DNA of 64,000 nucleotides from Pseudomonas sp. SORT22 (GTDB taxonomy: Bacteria; Pseudomonadota; Gammaproteobacteria; Pseudomonadales; Pseudomonadaceae): the NCBI RefSeq assembly GCF_018417635.1, contig NZ_CP071007.1, positions 1,054,501 to 1,118,500 of the forward strand. Reading direction: 5' to 3'. Both the position numbers and the translations under genes were made by a program. This document shows, in pieces, positions 43,298 to 52,422 of this stretch. How positions within the stretch are numbered: position 1 is the stretch's first letter; every line of letters begins with the position of its first letter. Below the pieces are notes generated by a model that saw nothing but the letters and a program-made list of their open reading frames with translations, ran no database searches and had not been told where the DNA came from.

Positions 43298-43750
43298 TCA
43301 AGCCTGACGCGAATCCACCAGCACCGGGCAACTGACCTGATCAATCACCTTATTGCTGATCGACGGGTCGAGCAATCGCCCGAGGCGGTTCAAGTGCCGG
43401 TGGCCGATGATGATCAGCTCGCACTCAAGCGCGCGGGCAGCAGTCACGATGGCCGCCACCGGCTCGCCCGGCACCAGCCTGCCTTCGCTCTCGAAGCCCA
43501 GCGCCCGCAGGTTCTCCAGGGCCTGGCGCACGGCCTGGACGGCATGGCGCTGCTCATCGGTGGCCGCCGGGTATTCCTGCTGCTCGTACAGGCTGATCGC
43601 CCCCGGGCCGTCGCTCAGGGCGAAGGCGCTGTCGATGGCCAGCACCACCTGCAGGCGATGGCAGTTGGGCAAACAGTACTGTTGCGCGAGCTCGACCAGG
43701 CCCTGGGAGGCGGGCGATCCATCGATGGCAATCAATACGGGGCTGAGCAT
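43298..43750 (-). CDS. Universal stress protein family protein
   Basis: A 150-residue UspA-fold protein: MLSPVLIAIDGSPASQGLVE at the start and IIIGHRHLNRLGRLLDPSIS near the end. The usual ATP-binding motif G-2X-G-9X-G-S/T is degraded here (GHRH instead of GxxG, and PS in place of GS), so it may not bind ATP. Convergent with the FUSC operon, seven bases apart. The longer frame to 44842 is a shadow of the LysR gene. ATG 43750 is clear. Confidence 0.83.
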   Translation of the reverse strand: MLSPVLIAIDGSPASQGLVELAQQYCLPNCHRLQVVLAIDSAFALSDGPGAISLYEQQEYPAATDEQRHAVQAVRQALENLRALGFESEGRLVPGEPVAAIVTAARALECELIIIGHRHLNRLGRLLDPSISNKVIDQVSCPVLVDSRQA

Positions 43751-43912
43751 GGGCGGCTTCTCTGGGCGGCAGTCGAGCCGGCTATTGTTGAGGATCGGCG
43801 GCCTGCGGATAAATAGCCTGGCATGCACTGTGTAGTTGCGTGACGCGCAACCCGGTGGCCGCTGCCGAGCTGTTAAGATCGGCCCTTGTTTACCCGTCAT
43901 GGATGCCTGGCA

Positions 43913-44818
43913 ATGCAGATCCCGGATATGAACCTGTTGGTCGCTCTCGATGCCCTGCTTGATGAGGGCAGTGTGGTCGGCGCAGCGCGGCGCATGAACC
44001 TCAGCCCGGCGGCCATGAGCCGGACCCTGGGGCGAATCCGCGAGGCCATCGGCGACCCGATCCTGGTCCGCGCCGGCCGTGGCCTGGTGCCGACGCCGCG
44101 GGCGCTGGCCCTGCACGAGCAGGTGCGGGCCCTGGTCGAGCAGGCCGGGCTGGTGTTTCGCAGCCGCGAAGAAGTCGACCTGGCAACCCTCGACCGGGCC
44201 TTCAACATCCGCACCAACGACCTGTTCATCGCCCTGTATGGCGCGCAACTGCTGCAGATGATGCACGAGCAGGCGCCGCACACCGTGCTGCGTTTTGTCC
44301 CGGAAGGCGGTGGTGACGATGATGCGGTGCTGCGCGACGGCGGCACTGACCTGATCGTCAGCTCGACCATCGACCTGGGCCCCGAGATCAAGATGCAGAG
44401 CCTGTTCAACACCATCTACGTCGGCCTGGCGCGCCAGGATCACCCGATCTTCGAGGCCGAAATCACCCCCCAGCGCTTTGCCGCCTACCCGCAGATCAGC
44501 GTCTCGCGCCGCGGCCGCGCCAACGGCCCGATCGATGTCGAGCTGGCCAACTACAAGGTGCAGCGGCGGGTGGCGCTGATCACCCCGAGCTTTCATTCGG
44601 CGATGTTCTCCTTGCCTGACTCCGACCTGTTGCTGCCGATGCCGGCCAATATCCTCAGCAGCGTGACCAAGCTCGGCCTGCCGCTGCGCTCGTTCCACAT
44701 CCCGTTGCCACTGGAACGGGTGACGGTGATGCAGGCCTGGCACCCGCGTTTTGACAACGACCCGGCCCACCGCTGGCTGCGCCAGACCCTCAAGGCGTGC
44801 TGCAGCGAGCAACGCTGA
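43913..44818 (+). CDS. LysR family regulator (of EmrAB-type efflux)
   Basis: A 301-residue LysR regulator. The DNA-binding part reads LVALDALLDEGSVVGAARRM and LSPAAMSRTLGRIREAIGDP; the effector domain runs from about residue 90. It lies directly upstream of, and in the same direction as, an MFS-HlyD-outer-membrane factor set, so it is the probable regulator. ATG 43913 (MQIPDMNLL) is chosen over 43886 as the usual LysR start. Confidence 0.88.
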   Translation: MQIPDMNLLVALDALLDEGSVVGAARRMNLSPAAMSRTLGRIREAIGDPILVRAGRGLVPTPRALALHEQVRALVEQAGLVFRSREEVDLATLDRAFNIRTNDLFIALYGAQLLQMMHEQAPHTVLRFVPEGGGDDDAVLRDGGTDLIVSSTIDLGPEIKMQSLFNTIYVGLARQDHPIFEAEITPQRFAAYPQISVSRRGRANGPIDVELANYKVQRRVALITPSFHSAMFSLPDSDLLLPMPANILSSVTKLGLPLRSFHIPLPLERVTVMQAWHPRFDNDPAHRWLRQTLKACCSEQR

Positions 44819-44929
44819 ACCAGTCGATTGCGTTTGCTGCACTAGTAAACTGCCAATATGTCAGTTTTCGTAAGCATTGCCCCTTCATAGACTTGCGCCG
44901 GTTCTTTTGTTTGTCCGGAGATGTCTGTG

Positions 44930-46471
44930 ATGAGTTCGCTGACCGCGACTCCTTTACCTGTGCTGCCCCGACCGGTTGCCGCTACGGCAGCGCCGGCAGC
45001 TTTTGGCACGCGCATTCTGGTCGGCCTGCTCGGGGTACTGCTGGCGGTGCTCTGCGCCGGCCTCAACGAGATGGTCACCAAAGCCTCGCTGGCCGATATC
45101 CGTGGTGGCATGTTCATCGGCGCCGATGAGGGCGCCTGGCTGATCGCGGTGTATTCGGCGGCGTCGGTCTCGGCCATGGCCTTTTCGCCGTGGCTGGCGG
45201 CGACCTTTTCCCTGCGCCGTTTTACCCTGTGCGCCATTGCCGTGTTTGCCCTGCTCGGGCTGGTGCAGCCGTATGCGCCCAACCTGTCCAGCCTGATGCT
45301 GCTGCGCACCTTGCAGGGCCTGGCATCGGGGGCGTTGCCGCCGATGCTGATGAGCGTCGCCCTGCGTTTCCTGCCGCCGGGGATCAAGGTCTACGGCCTG
45401 GCCGGCTATGCCTTGACCGCGACCTTCGGGCCCAACCTGGGCACGCCGCTGGCCGGGTTGTGGACTGAATTTGTCGGCTGGCAGTGGGCGTTCTGGCAGA
45501 TCATTCTGCCGTCATTGCTGGCAATGGCCTGTGTTGCCTGGGGCCTGCCCCAGGACCCGCTGCGCCTGGAGCGCTTCAGGCAGTTCGACTGGCGCGGGCT
45601 GCTGCTCGGCCTGCCGGCCATCTGCACGCTGGTGATCGGCCTGACCCTGGGGGATCGCATGGGCTGGTTCGACTCGCCGCTGATCTGCTGGCTGCTCGGC
45701 GGCGGCCTGGTGCTGCTGGTGCTGTTCCTGTGCAACGAGTGGTCCGAGCCGCTGCCATTCTTCAAGCTGCAGATGCTCAAGGTGCGCAACCTGACCCACG
45801 CCTTGGTGACCCTGTTCGGCGTGCTGATCGTGCTGACGGCAGTGATCATCATCCCCTCCAGCTACCTGGCGCAGATCCAGGGTTACCGCCCGGCGCAGAC
45901 CGGCCCGCTGATGCTGCTGGTGGCCTTGCCGCAGTTGCTGGCGCTGCCGCTGGTGGCGGCGCTGTGCAACATTCGCGCAGTGGATTGCCGCTGGGTGCTG
46001 GCGGCGGGGCTGGGCATGTTGTCGCTGTCGTGCGCGCTGGGCACCCAGCTCACCAGCGTGTGGATTCGCGACAACTTCTACCTGCTGCAACTGCTGCACA
46101 TCTTCGGCCAGCCGATGTCGGTGATCCCCTTGCTGATGCTGGCCACCGGCGGCATGACCCCACAGGACGGGCCGTTTGCCTCGGCCTGGTTCAACACGGT
46201 CAAGGGCCTGGCTTCGGTGGTTGCGGCCGGCTTGATCGAGGCGCTGACCACCGTGCGCCGGCATTTTCACTCCAATGCGCTGGTCGACAGCCTGGGCAAT
46301 TCGCCGCTGGCCGACAGCAGCGCCCCGGGCCTGGCCAGGCGCATCCATGAACAAGCCCTGGTGCTGACCTCGGCCGATCTTTACCTGTGCATGGCACTGC
46401 TGGCTGCGGCGCTGATTGTACTGATTCCTTTTGTGCCTACCCGGATCTACCCACCGCGCGCGGTGGCCTAG
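44930..46471 (+). CDS. MFS drug exporter, DHA2 family (EmrB-like)
   Basis: A 513-residue major facilitator with about 14 membrane helices, as in EmrB. Helix one contains RILVGLLGVLLAVLCAGLNE, and the region DEGAWLIAVYSAASVSAMAF is typical of the family. A GGAG ribosome site nine bases upstream supports ATG 44930 over 44921, which abuts that site. The next genes are an EmrA-type adaptor and a NodT-type channel, so this is a complete tripartite pump. Substrates unknown. Confidence 0.9.
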   Translation: MSSLTATPLPVLPRPVAATAAPAAFGTRILVGLLGVLLAVLCAGLNEMVTKASLADIRGGMFIGADEGAWLIAVYSAASVSAMAFSPWLAATFSLRRFTLCAIAVFALLGLVQPYAPNLSSLMLLRTLQGLASGALPPMLMSVALRFLPPGIKVYGLAGYALTATFGPNLGTPLAGLWTEFVGWQWAFWQIILPSLLAMACVAWGLPQDPLRLERFRQFDWRGLLLGLPAICTLVIGLTLGDRMGWFDSPLICWLLGGGLVLLVLFLCNEWSEPLPFFKLQMLKVRNLTHALVTLFGVLIVLTAVIIIPSSYLAQIQGYRPAQTGPLMLLVALPQLLALPLVAALCNIRAVDCRWVLAAGLGMLSLSCALGTQLTSVWIRDNFYLLQLLHIFGQPMSVIPLLMLATGGMTPQDGPFASAWFNTVKGLASVVAAGLIEALTTVRRHFHSNALVDSLGNSPLADSSAPGLARRIHEQALVLTSADLYLCMALLAAALIVLIPFVPTRIYPPRAVA

Positions 46472-46494
46472 GTTTGCGGATTTGAGAGAAAGAC

Positions 46495-47565
46495 ATGACC
46501 ACGACAACAACTCACCGAAAAACCGCCTTGATCGTCGCCGCCCTGGTGGTGGCAGGGATTGCCGGCGTGTTCGGCCCGATGCTGCTGGGCCACGACAGTG
46601 CGCAGAGCACCAACGACGCCTACGTGTCTGCCGACTACACGGTGATCGCACCGAAGGTGGCCGGCTTTATCAAGCAGGTGCTGGTGGAGGACAACCAGCA
46701 GGTCAAGGCCGGCCAGTTGCTGGCGCAGATCGACGACCGCGACTACCAGGCGGCGCTGGCGGCGGCGCAGGCGCAACTGCTGGTGTCCAGCGCGCAAAGC
46801 CACAACGCCCGGGCGACCCTCGAGCGCCAGGCCTCGCTGATCGACCAGGCCCAGGCCGCGGTCAGTGCCGACCAGGCTGAGCTGGCCTTCGCCAATCACG
46901 AACTGACCCGCCACAGCCGCCTGGCCGAGCAGGGCGCCGGTACCGTGCAGAACGCCCAGCAGGCGCGCAGCCGGGTTGATCAGGCGCGGGCGCGGCTGGC
47001 CAACTCGCAGGCGGCGCTGGCGGCGGCGCGCAAGCAGGTGGATATCCTCAGCGCCCAGGTCGACAGCGCCGAAGGGGGCTTCAAACATGCCCAGGCAAGC
47101 CTTGAGCGGGCGCAACTGGACCTGTCGTACACGCGCATCGTCGCACCCATCGACGGCATGGTCGGCGAGCGCGCGCTGCGCGTTGGCGCCTACGTCAACC
47201 CGGGGGCGCGGTTGCTGTCGGTGGTGCCGCTGGAGCACGCCTATGTGCTCGGCAACTTCCAGGAAACCCAACTGACCCACGTGCAACCCGGGCAGCCGGT
47301 GCAGATCCGCGTGGACACCTTCGCCGATGAATACCTGCACGGGCGGGTCGAGAGCATCGCCCCGGCTACCGGTGTCACCTTCGCGGCGGTCAAGCCGGAC
47401 AACGCCACCGGCAACTTCACCAAGGTGGTGCAGCGCATTCCGGTGAAAATTGTCTTCGACGCCAACCAGCCATTGCTGGATCGCCTGCGGGTCGGCATGT
47501 CGGTGGTGGCCACGATCGATACCGGCGCGAGCCTGAGTACCGGTAAAGAGGTCAGCGCCCGATGA
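46495..47565 (+). CDS. HlyD family adaptor (EmrA-like)
   Basis: A 356-residue membrane fusion protein: anchor LIVAALVVAGIAGVFGPMLL, first lipoyl half (TVIAPKVAGFIKQVLVEDNQ), a long helical hairpin, second half (YTRIVAPIDGMVGERALRVG), and a C-terminal domain ending STGKEVSAR. It bridges the DHA2 pump and the channel encoded next, which it overlaps by ATGA. A 23-base gap separates it from the pump gene. Confidence 0.92.
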   Translation: MTTTTTHRKTALIVAALVVAGIAGVFGPMLLGHDSAQSTNDAYVSADYTVIAPKVAGFIKQVLVEDNQQVKAGQLLAQIDDRDYQAALAAAQAQLLVSSAQSHNARATLERQASLIDQAQAAVSADQAELAFANHELTRHSRLAEQGAGTVQNAQQARSRVDQARARLANSQAALAAARKQVDILSAQVDSAEGGFKHAQASLERAQLDLSYTRIVAPIDGMVGERALRVGAYVNPGARLLSVVPLEHAYVLGNFQETQLTHVQPGQPVQIRVDTFADEYLHGRVESIAPATGVTFAAVKPDNATGNFTKVVQRIPVKIVFDANQPLLDRLRVGMSVVATIDTGASLSTGKEVSAR

Positions 47566-49016
47566 AACCTGCATTCGCCCTTTGCCCGCTGCTGCTGAGC
47601 CTGCTGGCCGGCTGCAGCCTGGGCCCGGATTTCAGCGCGCCTGACAGCCATGCCCCGGCCGCATGGCCGGCGCTGCAGGAAACCCCCGCCGCCAGTCAGG
47701 CCCAGGCCACACCGCTGGAGCAGCGCTGGTGGGAAAGCTTTCACGACCCCAAGCTCAGTGCCCTGATCGAGCGCGCCAGCCAGCGCAACCTCGACCTGCA
47801 GATCGCCAGCGCGCGCTTGCTGCAAAGCCGCGCGCTGCGCATAAGCATCGCTTCCGAGCAAACCCCGTCGGTTGATCTGGGCGGCGGATACAGCCGGGCG
47901 CGCAACAGTGCCGAAGGCCTCAACGACCCGTCCGGCAACGGCGGCAAGTCGGCCTTCAACCTCTGGCAGGGCGACTTTACCGCCAGTTGGGAGCTTGACC
48001 TCTGGGGCCGCGTACGCCGCCAGGTCGAAGCCGCCGACGCGGTGGTCGAAGTCGCCGAGAACGACCGCCGTGGCGTGCTGTTGTCGCTGCTGGCCGAGAC
48101 CGCCGGCAACTACATCCAGCTGCGAGCGGTGCAGAGCACCCTGGCCGTCACCCGGGAGAACCTTGAGGTTTCGCGGCACAGCCTGCGCCTGTCGCAAATG
48201 CGCCTGCGCGACGGGGTAGCCACCGCCCTCGATGTGGCCCAGGCCAGTGCTCAGGTCGCCTCGGTCGAGGCCCGCCTGCCGACCCTGGAAGAGCGCCAGG
48301 CACAATTGATCAACGCCCTCGGCCTGTTGCTGGCCGAGCCGCCACGCAGCCTGCAGGCCGAATTGCTGGAGCCAGGCGCGATGCCGACGCCGCAGCAACG
48401 CTTTGCCATCGGCGTGCCGTCGGAGCTGGCCGAGCGGCGCCCGGACATTCTTCAGGCCGAGGCCCAGCTGCATGCCGCCACCGCCAGTATTGGGGTGGCC
48501 AAGGCGGATTTTTATCCGAGCATCCGCTTGTCGGGCAATGTCGGTTTGCAGTCACTGCAGTTGTCGGATTTCGGCAGCTGGGATGCGCGTCGATTCGCCA
48601 TCGGCCCGCAACTGAACTTGCCGATTTTCGAAGGCGGGCGCCTGCGCGGCGTGCTCAAGTTGCGCGAAGCCCAGCAGCAGGAAGCGGCCCTGCGCTACCA
48701 GCAGGTGGTACTGCGCGCCTGGAACGAAATCGACGATGTGCTGCGCCTGTACAACGCCAGCCAGTTGCGTCGCGACCTGCTCGAAGAGGCCGTGCGCCAG
48801 AACCGCATCGCCCTGCAGACCGCGCAGCAGCAGTATGTCGAGGGCGCCGTGGACTTTCTCAATGTACTCAGCGTGCAGGGCGCCTTGCTGGCCAGCCAGG
48901 AGCAGTGGGTCGAAAGTTCGGCGGCGGTGTCCCAGGCCCTGGTTGGCTTGTACAAGTCGCTGGGCGGTGGATGGCAGCCGTTCAGCGAGCCGTTGCAGAC
49001 CGCCGCCCAGGGGTGA
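47562..49016 (+). CDS. Outer-membrane efflux lipoprotein (NodT family), EmrAB system
   Basis: A 484-residue TolC-like channel. Signal with lipobox LAGC (Cys18) followed by SLGPDF, the NodT-type start. Two helical repeats have ERASQRNLDLQIASARLLQS and ERRPDILQAEAQLHAATASI, then FYPSIRLSGNVGLQSLQ and a conserved LPIFEGGRLRG. Third gene of the pump operon, with ATGA overlap to the adaptor. Confidence 0.92.
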   Translation: MKPAFALCPLLLSLLAGCSLGPDFSAPDSHAPAAWPALQETPAASQAQATPLEQRWWESFHDPKLSALIERASQRNLDLQIASARLLQSRALRISIASEQTPSVDLGGGYSRARNSAEGLNDPSGNGGKSAFNLWQGDFTASWELDLWGRVRRQVEAADAVVEVAENDRRGVLLSLLAETAGNYIQLRAVQSTLAVTRENLEVSRHSLRLSQMRLRDGVATALDVAQASAQVASVEARLPTLEERQAQLINALGLLLAEPPRSLQAELLEPGAMPTPQQRFAIGVPSELAERRPDILQAEAQLHAATASIGVAKADFYPSIRLSGNVGLQSLQLSDFGSWDARRFAIGPQLNLPIFEGGRLRGVLKLREAQQQEAALRYQQVVLRAWNEIDDVLRLYNASQLRRDLLEEAVRQNRIALQTAQQQYVEGAVDFLNVLSVQGALLASQEQWVESSAAVSQALVGLYKSLGGGWQPFSEPLQTAAQG

Positions 49017-49057
49017 TCGTTGCGCGGTCATGCACCCGGCGTGCTGCGCTCGATCGC

Positions 49058-49882
49058 CTAGAGCGCGCGGTCCAGGCCGAAGCGTTTTTTCAGCACGCGC
49101 TGCAGCAAGCCCCGCGGCAGCCAGTTTTGCAGCAGCGGCAAGGCGCGGCTGCCATTGCCCAGGCGTACCAGCGCCGCCGGCTCTGGCTGGCGCACGGCCT
49201 TGAGGACATCGCGGGCGAAGTCGGCCGCCGGGGTCGGTTTGTCCTGGGAGGCGCGTGAGCGGGCACGGATGCCTTCGCGCAGCGGCCACCACGGCGATTG
49301 TTCACCGATCAGTTGTTCGGCTTCGTGCCCGGCGTTGCTGGCGAATTGCGAGGCAATTGCGCCAGGCTGTACTTCCATGACCCGTATGCCAAAGGGCGCC
49401 ACTTCCAGGCGCAAGGCTTCGCTCAGGGCGTGCACGGCCGCCTTGGAGGCGCAGTAGGCGCCGGCGAACGGCGTGACCAGTACCCCGGAAACACTGCCGA
49501 TATTCACCACCAGGCCTTTGTTGCGGCGTAGCGCCGGGAACAATGCGCGGGTGACCCCGACCACGGCGAACACATTGGTTTCGAATTGCCGGCGCATCGC
49601 CTCGGCGCCGCCATCGAGCAGCGGCCCCATGGCGCCGTAGCCGGCGTTGTTGATCAGTACATCGAGGCCCTGGCCGTGCTGTTCCAGTTCACCGGCCAGT
49701 TGCGTCAGCGCCTGCTGGTCATTGACGTCCAGTTGGCGGGCATTGAAGCCGCTGGCGGCCAGGCGGTCTACGTCCTCGGCCTTGCGCGCCGTGGCCCAGA
49801 CCTCGAAGCCGGCATTCTTGAAGGTCTCGGCCAAAGCCAGACCGATACCGCTGGAGCATCCGGTGATCAACACGCTGGGCAT
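49058..49882 (-). CDS. SDR family oxidoreductase
   Basis: A 274-residue short-chain dehydrogenase. The cofactor motif TGCSSGIG is near residue 7, NNAGYG follows, and the catalytic set is Ser in GSVSG plus YCASKAA (Tyr and Lys). It most likely uses NADP by the arginine pattern in the second strand (TARKAEDV). Substrate unknown. The gene is convergent with the efflux operon and co-oriented with the thioredoxin-fold gene. Confidence 0.9.
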   Translation of the reverse strand: MPSVLITGCSSGIGLALAETFKNAGFEVWATARKAEDVDRLAASGFNARQLDVNDQQALTQLAGELEQHGQGLDVLINNAGYGAMGPLLDGGAEAMRRQFETNVFAVVGVTRALFPALRRNKGLVVNIGSVSGVLVTPFAGAYCASKAAVHALSEALRLEVAPFGIRVMEVQPGAIASQFASNAGHEAEQLIGEQSPWWPLREGIRARSRASQDKPTPAADFARDVLKAVRQPEPAALVRLGNGSRALPLLQNWLPRGLLQRVLKKRFGLDRAL

Positions 49883-49915
49883 GAGCTGCTGTCCTTGAGC
49901 AGTGGGGGTACTGGA

Positions 49916-50266
49916 TCATAGTTCAGCAATCAGCGTTTTCAATGCATTTTCCAACCGATCGGTGCAAATGCCGGTCCAGAGCTGGCGTTGGCTTGCCCTG
50001 TCATACAGCAGTTGAGTGGGCACGTGGGTGACCTGGGTGTCGAGGGACAACGTTTGAAAGGCAGCGAATGTCAGCTGGTAGAAGTCAACCCGGTCCCGAT
50101 AGCCGTTATCGGCCAGGGTTGTCACGTTGCGCTTGGCATCGGCACATGCCGGGCAGGTGTCCGAATACACCAGGATCACCACGGGCCTGGCCAGCGGTTG
50201 ATGATGATTGATCCGTTCGAACAGTTGCTTGAACTGGTCCTGAACCGCTGGCGATGTATCGACCAT
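49916..50266 (-). CDS. Thioredoxin-fold protein with CPAC motif
   Basis: A 116-residue cytoplasmic protein. The active-site-like motif CPAC is at residues 38-41 in VVILVYSDTCPACADAKRN, and the cis-proline loop reads THVPTQLLYD. Both fit a thioredoxin fold. No signal peptide is present. It is not a standard TrxA (no WCGPC) and I do not recognise a named family. A 20-base palindrome almost identical to the one at 35870-35889 lies 64 bases upstream, so it may share a regulator with the unknown gene at 35951. Spacing to the SDR gene is 33 bases, so the two could be one transcript. Confidence 0.7.
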   Translation of the reverse strand: MVDTSPAVQDQFKQLFERINHHQPLARPVVILVYSDTCPACADAKRNVTTLADNGYRDRVDFYQLTFAAFQTLSLDTQVTHVPTQLLYDRASQRQLWTGICTDRLENALKTLIAEL

Positions 50267-50329
50267 GACCTTACTCCGCTAGGCAGTGAAGTACGCGGAG
50301 TCATTCAACAGGATTTTGCCGCTTGGGTA

Positions 50330-50349
50330 ACCTGGCAAAAATACCAGGT
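50330..50349. promoter_or_regulatory. 20-base palindrome, copy 2
   Basis: ACCTGGCA-AAAA-TACCAGGT, one base different from the copy at 35870-35889. It lies 64 bases before the thioredoxin-fold gene start and just beyond the stop of the gene at 50352. Read along the gene the loop is T-rich here but A-rich in copy 1, so orientation is not kept, as expected of a DNA-level operator. Confidence 0.5.
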
Positions 50350-50351
50350 GC

Positions 50352-50816
50352 TCAGTCGGCGAAGCTGCCTTGCAGGTGCTCGGCGCGGTAGTCGACGCTC
50401 TGTGGCCGGTAGCCGGAACGCAGTGGCGGCAACGGCAGGCACTCCTGCCAGCTGGCGCCGGGCTGCAGCTCGCCGGGGCCGCGGTAGCGCGGGGCGGCGT
50501 AGGTGTTCTCAGCGAGGTTGACAGTATCGCCCGGGGCATAGGCCGCGACCCGCCAGCGCAGCTCCACCAGTGGCACCGGGTTGCCGTTGTTGATGTGCAC
50601 CTGCAGCGGGCGATCGGCCGGGCATTGCTCCGGGGCGTAGGTCAGGCGCAGCTCCAGGTGGGCCAGTTGCCTGGCTTCGCGGTTGTCCAGCCAGACCACC
50701 CACAACGCCACCAGGCCCAGGCCGAACAGTGCCGCCAGCGAAATCGGCAGGGCTTTGGCCGGGTAGCGCAGCAGCAGGACCAGCCAGGTGAGGATGAGCA
50801 GGGCGCCGATGAACAT
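50352..50816 (-). CDS. Membrane protein of unknown function
   Basis: A 154-residue protein with two N-terminal membrane helices (LLILTWLVLLLRY and ISLAALFGLGLVALWVVWL) and a C-terminal domain of about 100 residues with two cysteines (EQCPADRPLQ and QECLPLPP) that probably lies in the periplasm. Some databases label such proteins multidrug transporter, which the sequence does not support. Located just downstream of the alginate operon end, but separated from algA by a REP pair and about 120 bases. Confidence 0.7.
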   Translation of the reverse strand: MFIGALLILTWLVLLLRYPAKALPISLAALFGLGLVALWVVWLDNREARQLAHLELRLTYAPEQCPADRPLQVHINNGNPVPLVELRWRVAAYAPGDTVNLAENTYAAPRYRGPGELQPGASWQECLPLPPLRSGYRPQSVDYRAEHLQGSFAD

Positions 50817-50861
50817 GGAGCGAACCTTGTGGGTGGGGGGGCTTTCATCCTAACCAAAAAG

Positions 50862-50935
50862 CATCGCGGGGCAAGCCCGCTCCCACAATGTGTAGGAGCG
50901 GCGGTGCGACGCCTCGACTTGCCCCGCGATTGGGG
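50862..50935. repeat. REP pair, inverted
   Basis: CATCGCGGGGCAAGCCCGCT (50862 onward) faces GGAGCGGCGGTGCGACGCCT then CGACTTGCCCCGCGATT. It sits directly after the algA stop and could end or stabilise the 3' end of the alginate transcript. Confidence 0.8.
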
Positions 50936-50937
50936 TT

Positions 50938-52389
50938 TTACTGCGCGATGGTCTTGATCGAGATCCCGCGCTCGATCGGCGTCGAGCGTCCGTAGATATC
51001 TTCAAAGCGCTCGATATCGTCCTCGCCCAGGTAGCTGCCCGACTGCACTTCGATGATCTCCAGGGGGATCTTGCCCGGGTTACGCAGGCGGTGCACCGAA
51101 GCGATCGGGATGTAGGTGGACTGGTTTTCGGTGAGCAGGAACACGTTCTCGTCGCAGGTCACCTCGGCAGTGCCGGACACCACGATCCAGTGCTCGGCGC
51201 GGTGGTGGTGCATCTGCAGCGACAGGCTGGCACCGGGCTTGACGGTGATGTGCTTGACCTGGAAACGCCCGCCCATGTCCACCGAGTCGTACGAGCCCCA
51301 CGGTCGGTACACCTCGCAGTGGTTCTGGGTTTCGCTGCGGCCTTGTTCGTTGAGGGTGTTGACCAGTTGCTTGACGCCCTGGACCTTGTCCTTGTGGGCA
51401 ATCATCATGGCGTCCTTGGTCTCGACCACGACGATGTTCTCAAGGCCGATCACCGATACCAGCTTGCCGTTGCCGTGGATCATGCAGTTGTGGCTGTCCT
51501 GGACCACCACGTCGCCCTTGGTGACGTTGCCGTTGTGGTCTTTTTCATGCACATCCCACAGCGACGACCAGCAGCCGACATCGCTCCAGCCCGCCGACAG
51601 CGGCACCACGCAGGCGCGCTGGGTCTTTTCCATCACCGCGTAGTCGATGGAGTTGTCCGGGCAGCAGGCGAAGGTGGCTTCGTCGATGCTCAGGTTATCG
51701 CCGTCTTCCTCGCTGCGCTCCAGGGTCAGCAGACAGGTGTCGTAGATATCGGCGTCGTGCTTTTTCAGCTCTTCGAGGAAGCGGCTGGCGCGGAACAGGA
51801 ACATGCCGCTGTTCCAGAAGTAGCCACCGGCCCGGACGAACTCGGCGGCGCGTTTTTCATCCGGCTTCTCGACGAACTGCGCCACCCGGCTGACGCCTTC
51901 GGGCAGCAGCACGTCCTGGCTCGACTTGATGTAGCCGTAGCCGGTTTCCGGCTTGGTCGCCGGCACCCCGAACAGCACCATCTCGCCGCGCTCGGCGGCC
52001 ACGGTGGCCAGGGCCAGGGCCCGTTGCAGGGCTTTCTGGTCGTCGATCACATGATCGGCCGGGAGCACCAGCATCAGCTCGTCACGGCCTTCGTTGACCA
52101 GCTTCATCGCGGTCAGTGCCACTGCCGGCGCGGTGTTGCGCCCGAAGGGTTCCATGAGGATGCCCTGGGTTTGAAGTTTGAGGCTTTGCAGCTGCTCGCT
52201 GACGATGAACTTGTGGTCTTTGTTGCAGACCACGATGGGCGCGTCCATGCCGTCGAACACCAGGCGCGAGAGGGTTTGCTGGAACAGGGTGTGTTCACCG
52301 GTCAGGGCCAGGAACTGCTTGGGAAACTGCTTGCGCGACAGCGGCCACAGACGCGAACCGCTACCACCGGACAGAATGACTGGAATCAT
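50938..52389 (-). CDS. algA: Mannose-1-phosphate guanylyltransferase / mannose-6-phosphate isomerase AlgA
   Basis: A 483-residue bifunctional enzyme that makes GDP-mannose, the precursor of alginate, in the cytoplasm. The N-terminal nucleotidyltransferase has GGSGSRLWPLSRKQFPK (residues about 8-24) and PFGRNTAPAVA; the C-terminal cupin isomerase domain has GRFQVKHITVKPGASLSLQ and HHHRAEHWIVV. Last gene of the alginate operon, 33 bases after algF. A REP pair follows the stop. Confidence 0.96.
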   Translation of the reverse strand: MIPVILSGGSGSRLWPLSRKQFPKQFLALTGEHTLFQQTLSRLVFDGMDAPIVVCNKDHKFIVSEQLQSLKLQTQGILMEPFGRNTAPAVALTAMKLVNEGRDELMLVLPADHVIDDQKALQRALALATVAAERGEMVLFGVPATKPETGYGYIKSSQDVLLPEGVSRVAQFVEKPDEKRAAEFVRAGGYFWNSGMFLFRASRFLEELKKHDADIYDTCLLTLERSEEDGDNLSIDEATFACCPDNSIDYAVMEKTQRACVVPLSAGWSDVGCWSSLWDVHEKDHNGNVTKGDVVVQDSHNCMIHGNGKLVSVIGLENIVVVETKDAMMIAHKDKVQGVKQLVNTLNEQGRSETQNHCEVYRPWGSYDSVDMGGRFQVKHITVKPGASLSLQMHHHRAEHWIVVSGTAEVTCDENVFLLTENQSTYIPIASVHRLRNPGKIPLEIIEVQSGSYLGEDDIERFEDIYGRSTPIERGISIKTIAQ

Positions 52390-52422
52390 GGGTGTTCTCC
52401 AAAAATAGAAATAGGCAGGTGG

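Noticed and set aside
43751..44842. Long N-terminal extension of the universal stress protein frame
   Set aside because: It is antisense to the LysR gene; the true start is ATG 43750 with a normal UspA N-terminus.
52390..52422. Possible separate promoter or gene between algF and algA
   Set aside because: Only 33 bases with no promoter-like elements; read as an operon gap.
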